Shown: piece after piece, positions 13,614 to 21,917 of the stretch
How the letters are laid out: each line of letters starts with the position of its first letter
Position numbering within the stretch: position 1 is the first letter of the stretch
Origin: Elusimicrobiota bacterium
GTDB lineage: Bacteria; Elusimicrobiota; Elusimicrobia; UBA1565; UBA9628
Direction of reading: 5' to 3'
Assembly (NCBI GenBank): GCA_016212825.1
Contig: JACRDS010000007.1
Span: forward strand, 1-36,019
DNA: 36,019 nucleotides
The notes under the pieces: generated by a model
The model's database searches: none
Seen by the model: the letters and a program-made list of their open reading frames with translations, nothing else
What the model was told of the DNA's origin: nothing
Made by a program: the position numbers and the translations under genes

Positions 13614-16346
13614 ATGAAACGCAGCCTCTCCATCGTCATCGCCGCTTCCATGCTGGTCCTGTCCTGGGGCCCGGCCGCCCCGGTCGCTCTGGCCGCGGCC
13701 GCCGCGGTCCAGGTCAAGGTCCAGGCGCCGACCTCGCCTTTGACCGTCCTGCCGACGATCCACTCCGGGCTGACCTCGCTGAGCGCTCCGGCCCTCGGCG
13801 GCAGCCTCATCTCCCCGGTCCTCTCGTCCCAGCTCCCGGCCGCGCCCAAGCTCGCGCCGGCCGCTCCTCTGGTCGCGGCCCCGGTCGCCGCTCCCGCGGC
13901 GATGCCGGCCGTGATGACCGAGAAGATCACCCAGGACCAGGACGGGTCGCCCACCCCCTTCGCCCTGTCCCTGCAGGCCCTGGCCGCGCCGGCCCCGGGA
14001 TATCAGGACATGGCGGCGGGCGAGACCCGCGGCGCCGCGGACGACGACTTCCAGCAGCGCATCGGCCGGTCCGGCGAGGTGGAGCTGCTGGTCTCCGCCC
14101 CCGAAGGCTCGGGCAAGGTCATGACCGAGGACGTCTACCCGCTCGGGCTCTCCCAGCCGGGTCTCAGCGTCAAGGACATCGACTCGGCCATGGGCAAGCA
14201 GCTCAAGAACCTGGGCGTTTCCCCGGACCTTCTCGCCGCCCACGACGCGCGCGCCATCGGCGCGGTCTCCCAGATCAACACCGCGGTGCTGAAGGTCGCG
14301 GCCGGCAGCGCGGACACGCTCAAGGCCGCCCTGGAAGCCCAGGGCCTGCAGGTGCAGTTCGGCCGGGTCTTCCACGTGCCGCAGCCCCAACAGGCCGAGC
14401 CTTCGGCCCGCACCGTGGGCCTCTCCGAGATGGCCAAGATCATCGGCGCGGACAAGCTCCAGTCCGAGCTGCGCAAGGTGCTGGGCGACCCCATCGGGCC
14501 GGGCGGCAAGAAGAAGGGCTCCCTCGTCGCGCGGGCCGCGGCCTTCGCGGGCAAGGCCCTGCGCGCGGCGCTGGGCAAGGCCGTGGAGAACCCGGTCCTG
14601 CCCTGGGCCGTGCTCGACTCCTGGGTCTCGGTGGACCACCCTTTCCTCAAGGGTCATTTCCTCAAGTCCGTGACCAACGACGACGACGGCGAGTCGCACG
14701 GCACGCACACCGCCGGCACCGTGGTGGGCATGGACCGCTGGAACACCCACGGCCGCAACTACAACATCTTCCCCAACGGCTCGGCCTCGGAGAGCGACAT
14801 CCTCTTCAAGCTCAACATGGCCCAGACCGACGGGGCTCTGGGGACCACCAACTCCTGGGGCGACACCTCGGGCGACCCGGAGGGCGCTATCGAGAAGCTC
14901 TTCGTCAAGCAGGCTCAGGCGGGCATGCACCACAGCATCTCCGCGGGCAACTCGGGCAGCCGCAAGAACACCATCGGCGGCCCGGCCATCGCGGTCGCCG
15001 ACGCCGACATGGTGGTCAACGGCAAGGTCGTGGGCCGGGTCAAGCGCATCAAGGCCATCGCGGCCTCGGACGCGGACAAGAAGACGGCTTACTTCTCCTC
15101 CCGCGGCCCGGGCAGCCGGACCACGGCCGGCAACCCGGAGCAGTACAAGGACTACCCGCAGAAGCCCGACGAATCAGCCGTGGGCGTCAACCTCGTGGCC
15201 CCCATACCGAAGGGCTCCAACGTCCCCGAGCTGGGCGGGCCGGGCGGCTCCATGTCCGGGACCTCCATGAGCAACCCGGGCGCCTTCGGAGCCTTCCTGC
15301 TGCTGACCCGCTCCATCCTGGTCCTGCTCAAGGACAAGCTGCCCGTGGTCCCCACCGCGCAGCAGACCCAGTTCGCCATGGACCTGGCCCGCTTCGCCAT
15401 GACCCGGACCGCCGAGAAGGTGGCCGGGCCCGACGAGGTGGGAGACGGCTTCATCAACGTCTGGTCCGCCTTCGAATACGCGGGCAAGCTCCTGCAGGAC
15501 AACGCCCCCGCCAGCCGGCCCGCGCGGGACCTGAGCCTCAAGGAGTTCGGCATCCTCAACGGGCTCGGCGTGGCCGCGTCCTTGGCGGCCGGCATCCTGG
15601 GGCACGCCGTGCTGCTGGGCATCCTGGGCATGTATGTCGCGCCCATCCCGGTGCTCTTCGCCTATGTGGGGATCAAGCGCCTGCTGGGAGACCGGGTGAA
15701 CTGGCCGAGTATCCGCTTCTCCCCGAGCATCTCCTTCGCGGGCAAGCAGTATCCTGCGCGCCGGGCGCCTGCGCCGGCCGGCCGGATGGGCTTCATCTCG
15801 CCTGAGGCGGCCGCGGCTCTGGCGTTGAGCGAGAGGGATTTCGTGACCGCGCTGCGGCTGCTCTCCGGCAAGAATCTCCGCGGCGCCGAGCTGATGGGCC
15901 AGACCGGGCTGAGCTCCGAGGGCCTCCAGGCCGTGCTGCAGCGCCTCGACGACATGGACATGGTCTTCATCAACGGTTCGCTGCGGCCCGGCGAGATCGC
16001 TTTCGCCTACATCGCCATCAAGCCCAGCGCCCAAGGCGCCGCGCTCCTCATCGCCCGCCCCTGGCCCGGCACGGACAGGCTCAGCCGCACGGCCCTCGAC
16101 GCCCTCGGCCTGCTCAAGCAGAGGCTCCGCTTCGGTTATGACCTGATGGCCTCCCTGGGGCTGGACCAGGCCGGGCTCGAGGCGTTCCTCGACGAGCTCC
16201 AGACCGCGGACCTGGTGCGCGTCGTCGGGGAGCCGCGCGGCCCCAACGCGGCGAGCGCCACCGTCTACATCCAGCCCAGCGGCCAGGGCAAGGTCAATGC
16301 CGTGCTGGAGCGCGTGCGCCTGCTCAAGCTCCTGCTGCGGCCCTGA
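13614..16346 (+). CDS. Secreted, membrane-tethered subtilisin-like (S8) serine protease with C-terminal tandem domain
   Basis: 910 residues. A signal peptide (MKRSLSIVIAASMLVLSWGP...VALA) is followed by an Ala/Pro-rich stretch to about residue 100 and a propeptide-like region (130-255) with a repeated V/L-K-V pattern. The catalytic domain shows Asp335 (WAVLDSWV), His362 (ESHGTHTAGTVVG), oxyanion Asn446 (SAGNSG) and Ser551 (GGSMSGTSMSNP), so it should be active. Residues 645-690 form one or two membrane segments. Residues 730-910 contain two similar helical units (ALSERDFVTALRLLSGKNLRG... and SRTALDALGLLKQRLRF...) that resemble winged-helix repeats. Substrate unknown. It is followed five bases later by palindrome copy B, so it is probably monocistronic. 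Confidence 0.88.
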   Translation: MKRSLSIVIAASMLVLSWGPAAPVALAAAAAVQVKVQAPTSPLTVLPTIHSGLTSLSAPALGGSLISPVLSSQLPAAPKLAPAAPLVAAPVAAPAAMPAVMTEKITQDQDGSPTPFALSLQALAAPAPGYQDMAAGETRGAADDDFQQRIGRSGEVELLVSAPEGSGKVMTEDVYPLGLSQPGLSVKDIDSAMGKQLKNLGVSPDLLAAHDARAIGAVSQINTAVLKVAAGSADTLKAALEAQGLQVQFGRVFHVPQPQQAEPSARTVGLSEMAKIIGADKLQSELRKVLGDPIGPGGKKKGSLVARAAAFAGKALRAALGKAVENPVLPWAVLDSWVSVDHPFLKGHFLKSVTNDDDGESHGTHTAGTVVGMDRWNTHGRNYNIFPNGSASESDILFKLNMAQTDGALGTTNSWGDTSGDPEGAIEKLFVKQAQAGMHHSISAGNSGSRKNTIGGPAIAVADADMVVNGKVVGRVKRIKAIAASDADKKTAYFSSRGPGSRTTAGNPEQYKDYPQKPDESAVGVNLVAPIPKGSNVPELGGPGGSMSGTSMSNPGAFGAFLLLTRSILVLLKDKLPVVPTAQQTQFAMDLARFAMTRTAEKVAGPDEVGDGFINVWSAFEYAGKLLQDNAPASRPARDLSLKEFGILNGLGVAASLAAGILGHAVLLGILGMYVAPIPVLFAYVGIKRLLGDRVNWPSIRFSPSISFAGKQYPARRAPAPAGRMGFISPEAAAALALSERDFVTALRLLSGKNLRGAELMGQTGLSSEGLQAVLQRLDDMDMVFINGSLRPGEIAFAYIAIKPSAQGAALLIARPWPGTDRLSRTALDALGLLKQRLRFGYDLMASLGLDQAGLEAFLDELQTADLVRVVGEPRGPNAASATVYIQPSGQGKVNAVLERVRLLKLLLRP

Positions 16347-16350
16347 CGGA

Positions 16351-16413
16351 ATTCAGGGACACAATACTTAATTCGGCGGTCGATCCGCCGGGTTAGGTAT
16401 TGTGTCCCCGAAT
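16351..16413. repeat. 63-bp palindromic REP/MITE-like element, copy B
   Basis: 29-base arms (16351-16379 and 16385-16413) around a 5-base loop are complementary at 25 positions; three of the four differences are G-U compatible on the plus-strand RNA. The core GGGACACAATACTTAATTC matches copy A at 17 of 19 bases, and total length is the same 63 bp. It begins five bases after the protease stop, and its right arm runs into the namZ promoter. Confidence 0.8.
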
Positions 16414-16416
16414 TTG

Positions 16417-16422
16417 TATCAT
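16417..16422 (+). promoter_or_regulatory. -10 element of namZ
   Basis: TATCAT within TTTGTATCATCCCGG. The predicted start point falls at or next to the ATG at 16429, so the transcript is probably leaderless. The -35 region would lie inside the right arm of palindrome copy B. Confidence 0.5.
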
Positions 16423-16428
16423 CCCGGC

Positions 16429-17676
16429 ATGCCCGCCGCTCGTCGGCTTCTTCCCGTCCTGCTCATCCTCCTCGCCGGCTGCATGGAGCCGCCGCAGCGG
16501 CCCGTCAAGGCTCCGCCCGGCAAGGTGCTCACGGGCATCGACGTGCTCGAGGCCAACGGCTTCCAGGAACTGCAGGGCCGCCGCATCGGGCTCATCACCA
16601 ACCACACGGGCCTGGATTCCCAGGGGCGGTCCACGGCCGAGGTCCTGGCCGGCGCGCCAGGGGTGGACCTGGCGGCGATCTTCTCCCCGGAACACGGATT
16701 CCAAGGCAAGATCGAGGAAGGGGGGGTGAGTTCCACCACCGTCAAGCTCGCCGGCCGCGACATCCCGGTCTACAGCCTCTACTCCGGGACCATGGGGGGG
16801 ATGCGGCCCCAACCCGCCCAACTGCAGGGGCTCGACGCCCTGGTCTTCGACATCCAGGACGTCGGCGCGCGCTTCTACACCTACCTCGCGACCATGGGCA
16901 TGGCCATGGAGGAGGCGGCCAGGGCGCGCATCGCCTTCATCGTCCTCGACCGGCCCAATCCCATCAACGGCCTGACCGTGGAGGGACCGCTCCTGACGGA
17001 CCCGGAGCTCCCCACGCTCTCGCCGACATCCTATTTCCCGGTCACGGTGCGCCACGGCCTGACCGCGGGCGAGATGGCGCGGCTGCACAATCAGAAGGCG
17101 CGCGTGGCCCACCTGCGCGTGGTGCGCATGGTGAACTGGAAGCGCGGCATGTGGTACGATCAGACCGGCCTGCCCTGGACCGCGCCCTCGCCCAACATGC
17201 CCGACCTGACGGCTGCCGCCCTGTATCCGGGCCTGGGACTCTTCGAGGCCGGCAACCTCTCGGTGGGCCGCGGCACGCCGCATCCCTTCGGCTGGGTGGG
17301 CGCGCCCTGGCTCGATCCCAAGAAGGTCCTGGGCAAGCTCAACGAGTCGCTCCTCGACGGCGTGGCCTTCTCGGCCCAGGACTACACCCCGACCAAGTCG
17401 GTCTACGCCCAGGAGCCCTGCGCAGGCATCCTCATCACGGTCACGGACCGCGAGGTCATGCGCCCGCTCGACGTGTTCCGCGCCCTCGACCAGGCCCTCT
17501 ACGAGGTCCACCGCGCCGACTACCAGTGGCGCTGGGAGGAGGTCCGCAAGATGACGGGCTCGCGCGAGTTCCAGAACATCTGGGAGCGCGACCATGACCG
17601 CATCAAGATCATGGCCCTGTTCAACTGGGGCGCGGAGAAGTTCGAGAAGTCGCGCCGGGACTGCCTGCTCTATTGA
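16429..17676 (+). CDS. namZ: NamZ-like exo-beta-N-acetylmuramidase lipoprotein (DUF1343)
   Basis: 415 residues. The N-terminus MPAARRLLPVLLILLAGC is a lipoprotein signal with lipobox LAGC (Cys18), so the enzyme is anchored on the periplasmic side or outer membrane. Family motifs are clear: RRIGLITNHTG, FSPEHGFQG, DIQDVGARFYTYLATM, LDRPNPINGLTVEGP, PSPNMP and GRGTPHPFGWVGAPW. DUF1343/NamZ proteins release MurNAc from non-reducing ends of peptidoglycan fragments. Length fits the family. An upstream in-frame ATG exists at 16402, but it lies inside the palindrome and would spoil the signal peptide. A nagZ-like gene and an amidase gene nearby fit a muropeptide-degrading set. Confidence 0.92.
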   Translation: MPAARRLLPVLLILLAGCMEPPQRPVKAPPGKVLTGIDVLEANGFQELQGRRIGLITNHTGLDSQGRSTAEVLAGAPGVDLAAIFSPEHGFQGKIEEGGVSSTTVKLAGRDIPVYSLYSGTMGGMRPQPAQLQGLDALVFDIQDVGARFYTYLATMGMAMEEAARARIAFIVLDRPNPINGLTVEGPLLTDPELPTLSPTSYFPVTVRHGLTAGEMARLHNQKARVAHLRVVRMVNWKRGMWYDQTGLPWTAPSPNMPDLTAAALYPGLGLFEAGNLSVGRGTPHPFGWVGAPWLDPKKVLGKLNESLLDGVAFSAQDYTPTKSVYAQEPCAGILITVTDREVMRPLDVFRALDQALYEVHRADYQWRWEEVRKMTGSREFQNIWERDHDRIKIMALFNWGAEKFEKSRRDCLLY

Positions 17677-18317
17677 ATCCCCCGGCCGCCTTCCTGCGGG
17701 TGTTGGGCGTGCTCCCCCTCATCCTGCTCGGCCTCGTCGGCGCGCTCGCCCCGCGCTGGCTGGGGAGCGGCATGGGGGGGCTCGGGGTCGTCTTCGGCAA
17801 CGAGAGGCTCGGAGGACCGTTCCTGACCGCTGCCTTCGCCCTCCTCTTCGCCTACGCCCCTTGGTCGCGCTTCCGGCTCCTGAGGGCCTTGGGCTATCTC
17901 GCCAACCTAGCCGCCGGCCTCGCGCTCCTGCTGCTCTGCGCGATGATGACATTCGTCACCGCGGCGGGTGGTCCCGATGCCCGGCCCGAGTCCTTGCCCC
18001 CCGCCCACGTGCCCCTTTTGTTCCTTCTCCTGGCGGTCCTGGTCTTGGCCGCCCTGGCCGCCCTGGCCGCCGCCATGCTGGACGCTCGAGAGAGCGGGGA
18101 AGCCCCAGCCGGCATGACCAGGGGAGAGATGATCGTCCTGGCGGCTCTTCCCTGCTTCGCCTTCGCAGGCCTCGTGAGACGGACGATCGTCGAGACGCGG
18201 CAAGGGGAGCGCGAGCGCGAAGAAATAGCAGAGGAGAGGATTGCGAGGGAGAAGGCGGAAAGGGAGATGAGGGAAAGGGCGGCCGCAGCAGCGCAAGGGA
18301 CGCAGCAGGAGCCGTGA
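17673..18317 (+). CDS. Hypothetical membrane protein, 214 aa
   Basis: Unrecognised. Five hydrophobic segments are visible (about residues 7-27, 48-66, 72-95, 108-134 and 149-166), followed by a strongly charged, coiled-coil-prone tail (RQGEREREEIAEERIAREKAEREMRERAAAAA). The best start is a TTG at 17673 overlapping the namZ stop (TTGA), consistent with translational coupling; no Shine-Dalgarno is evident and the exact start is uncertain. Its stop is immediately adjacent to the convergent nagZ-like stop. A role linked to NamZ is only suggested by the overlap. Confidence 0.65.
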   Translation: MNPPAAFLRVLGVLPLILLGLVGALAPRWLGSGMGGLGVVFGNERLGGPFLTAAFALLFAYAPWSRFRLLRALGYLANLAAGLALLLLCAMMTFVTAAGGPDARPESLPPAHVPLLFLLLAVLVLAALAALAAAMLDARESGEAPAGMTRGEMIVLAALPCFAFAGLVRRTIVETRQGEREREEIAEERIAREKAEREMRERAAAAAQGTQQEP

Positions 18318-19781
18318 CTACAGGTCCACGGGCATGCGCCCGGTGACCGGGATGGCCCCGACAAGAGCCTTGGCCGCGGCGCGCTGGCAGACCGGGATGT
18401 CCGAGAAGGCGCAGAGCCCCGGCAGGCCGGAGAAGCCCGACAGTGCGAAGGGGCTGCCGAAGGAGACCACGACCGTCTCGCGGAAGCGCCGCGCCAGGTC
18501 CCTGGCCGCGGCCAGCTCCGCGGGTTCCAGCGCGACGCGGCCGCTGTAGGCCCGCGGCCGCAGGAAGAGCCCCAGGACCAGGATCTCGCCCGGCCGCGCC
18601 GGGCCGGAGGCCAGGCGCAGGGACGCGCCCAGGCGCCGCAGCTCGGTCGCGAAAGCCCGGCCGCGCCAGCCCCGGCCTCCGGCCTCCGCGTAGACGAGGC
18701 GCCGGTCCTTGAGCGCGGCGGGCTTGCCGCGCCAGGCCAGGCAGGACTCAGCGAGCCGCTGGGCCAAAGCCGCGTGTCCGGGGCCGCCCAACTCGGGGAG
18801 GAGTCCCCGGTCGGGCAGGGCATCGGCGAACAGGCCGGCCTGGGTCTTGGCCCGCAGCAGGCGCGCCAGGGCCGCGTCCACGAGGGCCTTGACCGCGGGC
18901 CGCGCGGCCTGGGCTCTCAGGCCGGATAGGAGCCTCTCCGGGTCCTTGGGGACCAGGAGCACGTCCGCCCCGGCGCGCAGGGCGCGCCGGGCGGCGGCGG
19001 TCTCATCCCAGCGCTTGGATATGGCATGCATGTCGAGCGCGTCAGTGGCGACCAGCCCGGCGAAGCCCAGCTCGCCGCGCAGCAGGCGGCCGGCCGCGGG
19101 GGAGAGCGAGAAAGGTCCACGGGCCGAGCCTAAAGCCGGGACGGCCAGATGCCCCAGCATGACCGAGTCGGCCTCGCGAACCGAGCGGCGGAAGGGGGAG
19201 AGGTCATTTTCCAGAGCGGCCTTCCCGGCCTTGATGACCGGAAGCTCCAGGTGGGAATCGCGCACGGTGCGGCCGTGCCCGGGGAAATGTTTGAGGCAGC
19301 CGAGCACTCCCTGGCCGCGCAAGCCTGAGAGATAGGCGCGCACCATGCGGGACACCAGGGCCGGATCGGCGCCGAAGGAGCGGACGTTGACGATGGGGTT
19401 GGCCGGCTCCAGCGCGAGGTCCGCCACCGGCGCCAGGACCCAGCGCACGCCCAAAGCCAGGGCCTCGCGGGCCGTGACCTCGGCCTTGAGTCGGGCGAGC
19501 TCGGGCCGGCCGGAGGCTCCGATGCCCATGTTGGTGGGAAGGGCCGTGGCGCCCTGGCAGTGGGAGGCCGCGCCGTCCTCATAGTCCGCGCAGAAGAGGA
19601 GAGGCACTTCGGCCAGCCTCTGCAGCCGCGCGACCAGGCCCGATATCAGCCGGGGGGTCCCTTTGTAGAGGCAGAACCCGCCGACCCCGGCGCGGACCAG
19701 GGCCGCGGCCCGCCCCGGGTCGTCCCGGCCGAACTGGAAGCTCGGGAAGACCAGTTGGCTGGCCTTTTTCCCGTCGGACAT
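18318..19781 (-). CDS. nagZ: NagZ-like GH3 beta-N-acetylhexosaminidase, cytoplasmic
   Basis: 487 residues without a signal peptide. GH3 features are present: FCADYEDG near the N-terminus, the substrate Lys164-His165 in KHFPGHG, the NagZ-specific general acid/base dyad Asp175-Ser-His177 (DSHLEL), and the nucleophile Asp247 in GLVATDALDM. It should remove GlcNAc from GlcNAc-anhMurNAc or GlcNAc-MurNAc muropeptides. It is longer than Gram-negative NagZ (about 340) by a C-terminal GH3 alpha/beta-sandwich-like region of about 150 residues, as in Firmicute and Bacteroidete forms. It converges on the namZ operon. The promoter places the start point on the ATG, implying a leaderless transcript. Confidence 0.9.
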   Translation of the reverse strand: MSDGKKASQLVFPSFQFGRDDPGRAAALVRAGVGGFCLYKGTPRLISGLVARLQRLAEVPLLFCADYEDGAASHCQGATALPTNMGIGASGRPELARLKAEVTAREALALGVRWVLAPVADLALEPANPIVNVRSFGADPALVSRMVRAYLSGLRGQGVLGCLKHFPGHGRTVRDSHLELPVIKAGKAALENDLSPFRRSVREADSVMLGHLAVPALGSARGPFSLSPAAGRLLRGELGFAGLVATDALDMHAISKRWDETAAARRALRAGADVLLVPKDPERLLSGLRAQAARPAVKALVDAALARLLRAKTQAGLFADALPDRGLLPELGGPGHAALAQRLAESCLAWRGKPAALKDRRLVYAEAGGRGWRGRAFATELRRLGASLRLASGPARPGEILVLGLFLRPRAYSGRVALEPAELAAARDLARRFRETVVVSFGSPFALSGFSGLPGLCAFSDIPVCQRAAAKALVGAIPVTGRMPVDL

Positions 19782-19787
19782 GGGGGG

Positions 19788-19816
19788 ATTATGCCTTATG
19801 ACCTGGGGATTTGCAA
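19788..19816 (-). promoter_or_regulatory. nagZ promoter
   Basis: Minus-strand TTGCAA (19816-19811), 17 bases, CATAAT (19793-19788). Initiation would fall at about 19781, the first base of the ATG. The region overlaps the divergent promoter of the 19851 gene. Confidence 0.6.
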
Positions 19817-19822
19817 TATTTG

Positions 19823-19828
19823 TATAAT
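19823..19828 (+). promoter_or_regulatory. Consensus -10 of the 19851 gene
   Basis: A perfect TATAAT in TTTGTATAATCCCGC. The surrounding 17 bases closely match the namZ promoter (TTTGTATCATCCCGG). The predicted leader is about 16 bases. Confidence 0.6.
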
Positions 19829-19850
19829 CCCGCGATTGTACACTGGAACC

Positions 19851-21917
19851 ATGATGCCGGGGCGCGTCCTCTGTCTGGCGGGGCTCCTGGCTCTGCTCGC
19901 GGCCGAGGTCCCCAGGGCCGAGGATGCCGGACCGGACCAGCCCTACGACTACGCGGCCGCGCCTCTGTCCGGTCTGCAGACCCGGCTGCTGCAGCAGGCC
20001 AGGTACCAGGTCCGGGATGACGGGACCGTCCTGGCCCCGGATTCCCAGCCCGTGCCCCGGGAAGACCTCCCCTACATCGTCCAGAGGCTCGAGAGCGGCC
20101 AGCGCCTCAAGTCGCTCCTGCAGATCAACCTCATCCTCAACCGCAGCGAGGGGGAGAGGGAGAAGGACCTGACTCCCGAGGAGCGCGAGTCCATCCGGGC
20201 CATCGTGAAGGAGAACTGGGAGATCTTCTCCCTGCGCCTGCGCAAAGAGTTCCGCGGCTACTTCTCCCTCCAGGAGCTCGAGGTCATGAACCAGGCGCCC
20301 CTGCCCAGGGCGCGTCTGGCGGAACCTGCGCTCAAGGACATGGAGCCGGAGCAATCCGTCGCGGCGCAGGCCGTTCCCCACGTCCCGACCGCCCCTCCTG
20401 TATCGGCTTCTGTCGCTCCAGCCGTCGCGCCCGCTCCCGCCGCCCCGGTTCCAGTCCCAGCACCGGCCCCCGCTCCCGTCCCGCCGGCCCCGGCGGTCGT
20501 CCCGGCGCGCGTCGCGCCTCCTGCTCCGGCCCCTGTCGCTCCGGCCGTCGCGGTCATGCCCGCCGCAGTTCCCACGCCCGCGCCTGCCCCTGCTCCCATC
20601 TCGCCGGCTCCGGCTCCCGCGGCCCCAATCGCGGCCGCCCCTGCCTCGGGCGCGGTCCCGGTCCCCAGCATCACATCCCCCGCGCCCGCCGCCCGGAGGA
20701 CCGTCCCCGCGGCCGCCGTCCCTCCGGCACCGGCCGCCGCGGCGCCTGCCCCGGCTCCGGCCGTCCCCGTCGTCCCTGCCGTGATCGTGGCTACGGCCGC
20801 TCCTGCTCCCGCTCCGATCCTGGCCTCGCCCGCGCCGCAGCCGCCGGGCGAGCCGCCCCTGGTCCAGGTCCCGGCCGAGGCTTTCGAGAAGTTCCTGACC
20901 CAGGCGCCCTATGGCCGGGAGGTCAAGGCCCTGCTGCGCCTCATCTCGGAAAAAGCTCCCTTCGCGCGCAATCGCGTGCTCAACGACGTGATGAGCGTCG
21001 TGCCGCAGATCGTCATCGACGCGGACCGCACAGGGTCGCGGCTCTACAGCCGGCTCGAGCACGAGCCGGCCTTGGCGCCCCTCATCGCCCTCAACAGCGG
21101 CGTGGTCATGACCGAGGAGTCCCGCTTGTTCTTCGGCAGGACGGTCACCTATCTGCCCTCGTCGGCCAAGGCCTACGCCGAGGCCGGCCTGCCCGCGCCC
21201 GATCTGCAGGCCTTGAGGGACGGGAGCTCGTCCCGGAAGGAGGAGGGCGGCCCCTGGGGAGCCTCCGCCGTCTACGAGGACGGCAGCCGCCGGGCCTCCT
21301 TCACGCCGGAGTCCCAGGCCGGGGTCCTGCTGGCGGAGCTCGTCCGCCTCGACTCCCGTCTGCGCCGGTGGGACGCGTCGGCCGCGGGGGTCGAGACCGC
21401 TGCGCGCACCGCGCAGTGGCTCTTCTACCGCGCGCTGGCCGCGCTCCGCCGCAGCGACGATTTCCTCGACCCTCTGCTGCGGGCCTCGTACCGCGAATGG
21501 CTCGAGAACCCCGCCGCGTACCACGACAGCCTCATCCTGGGGCTCTCGTCCTCGCGCGGGGGCGTGGTGGACCCGCGCAGGGCCAGCCTGTCCGCGGTAT
21601 CGGCGTTCGACCGGAACGCCCTGGCCGGCTGCGTCGCCGCCTCGATCGCGGAGACCGCGTACCGGGACGCCGCGGCGCGCGGGTCCCGCGAAGCGGAGAT
21701 ACGGGCTTACGAGGAGACGGACCTCTTCTCGGAGGACAATCTGGCCACGGCCCGCGCGGCCGCGGCCCGCGCGCCGGCCGAAGCCCCGCTCCCGACGCCC
21801 TGCCGCCCGGAGTGGGCGGCCGAGATGGCGGCTCTGGCCAAGTCCGGCGCCGTCCTGGGCGAGGCCGTGGAGGCGGAGAAGCGCATGCGCCAGGAGGGGG
21901 AGACCCATGCCGAGTAG
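19851..21917 (+). CDS. Secreted protein with long Pro/Ala-rich linker, 688 aa, function unknown
   Basis: A signal peptide (MMPGRVLCLAGLLALLAAEVPRAED) is followed by a small charged helical domain (about 30-160: PYIVQRLESGQRLKSLLQINLILN, EERESIRAIVKENWEIF). About 165 residues of Pro/Ala/Val repeats (roughly 180-345, PAPAPAPVPPAP type) follow, then a C-terminal domain of about 340 residues (AFEKFLTQAPYGREVKALLRLI, LFFGRTVTYLPSSAKAYAE, LLAELVRLDSRLRRWDASAAG) with some cysteines near the end. The linker is long enough to cross the periplasm or cell wall. No family recognised. ATG codons at 19851 and 19854 are both possible. The gene overlaps the next by 11 bases, so the two products likely act together. 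Confidence 0.75.
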   Translation: MMPGRVLCLAGLLALLAAEVPRAEDAGPDQPYDYAAAPLSGLQTRLLQQARYQVRDDGTVLAPDSQPVPREDLPYIVQRLESGQRLKSLLQINLILNRSEGEREKDLTPEERESIRAIVKENWEIFSLRLRKEFRGYFSLQELEVMNQAPLPRARLAEPALKDMEPEQSVAAQAVPHVPTAPPVSASVAPAVAPAPAAPVPVPAPAPAPVPPAPAVVPARVAPPAPAPVAPAVAVMPAAVPTPAPAPAPISPAPAPAAPIAAAPASGAVPVPSITSPAPAARRTVPAAAVPPAPAAAAPAPAPAVPVVPAVIVATAAPAPAPILASPAPQPPGEPPLVQVPAEAFEKFLTQAPYGREVKALLRLISEKAPFARNRVLNDVMSVVPQIVIDADRTGSRLYSRLEHEPALAPLIALNSGVVMTEESRLFFGRTVTYLPSSAKAYAEAGLPAPDLQALRDGSSSRKEEGGPWGASAVYEDGSRRASFTPESQAGVLLAELVRLDSRLRRWDASAAGVETAARTAQWLFYRALAALRRSDDFLDPLLRASYREWLENPAAYHDSLILGLSSSRGGVVDPRRASLSAVSAFDRNALAGCVAASIAETAYRDAAARGSREAEIRAYEETDLFSEDNLATARAAAARAPAEAPLPTPCRPEWAAEMAALAKSGAVLGEAVEAEKRMRQEGETHAE

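Noticed and set aside
20380-20880. Tandem DNA repeat or CRISPR-like array in the Pro/Ala coding stretch
   Set aside because: The repetition is at the protein level (Pro-Ala codons), without regular repeat-spacer periodicity.
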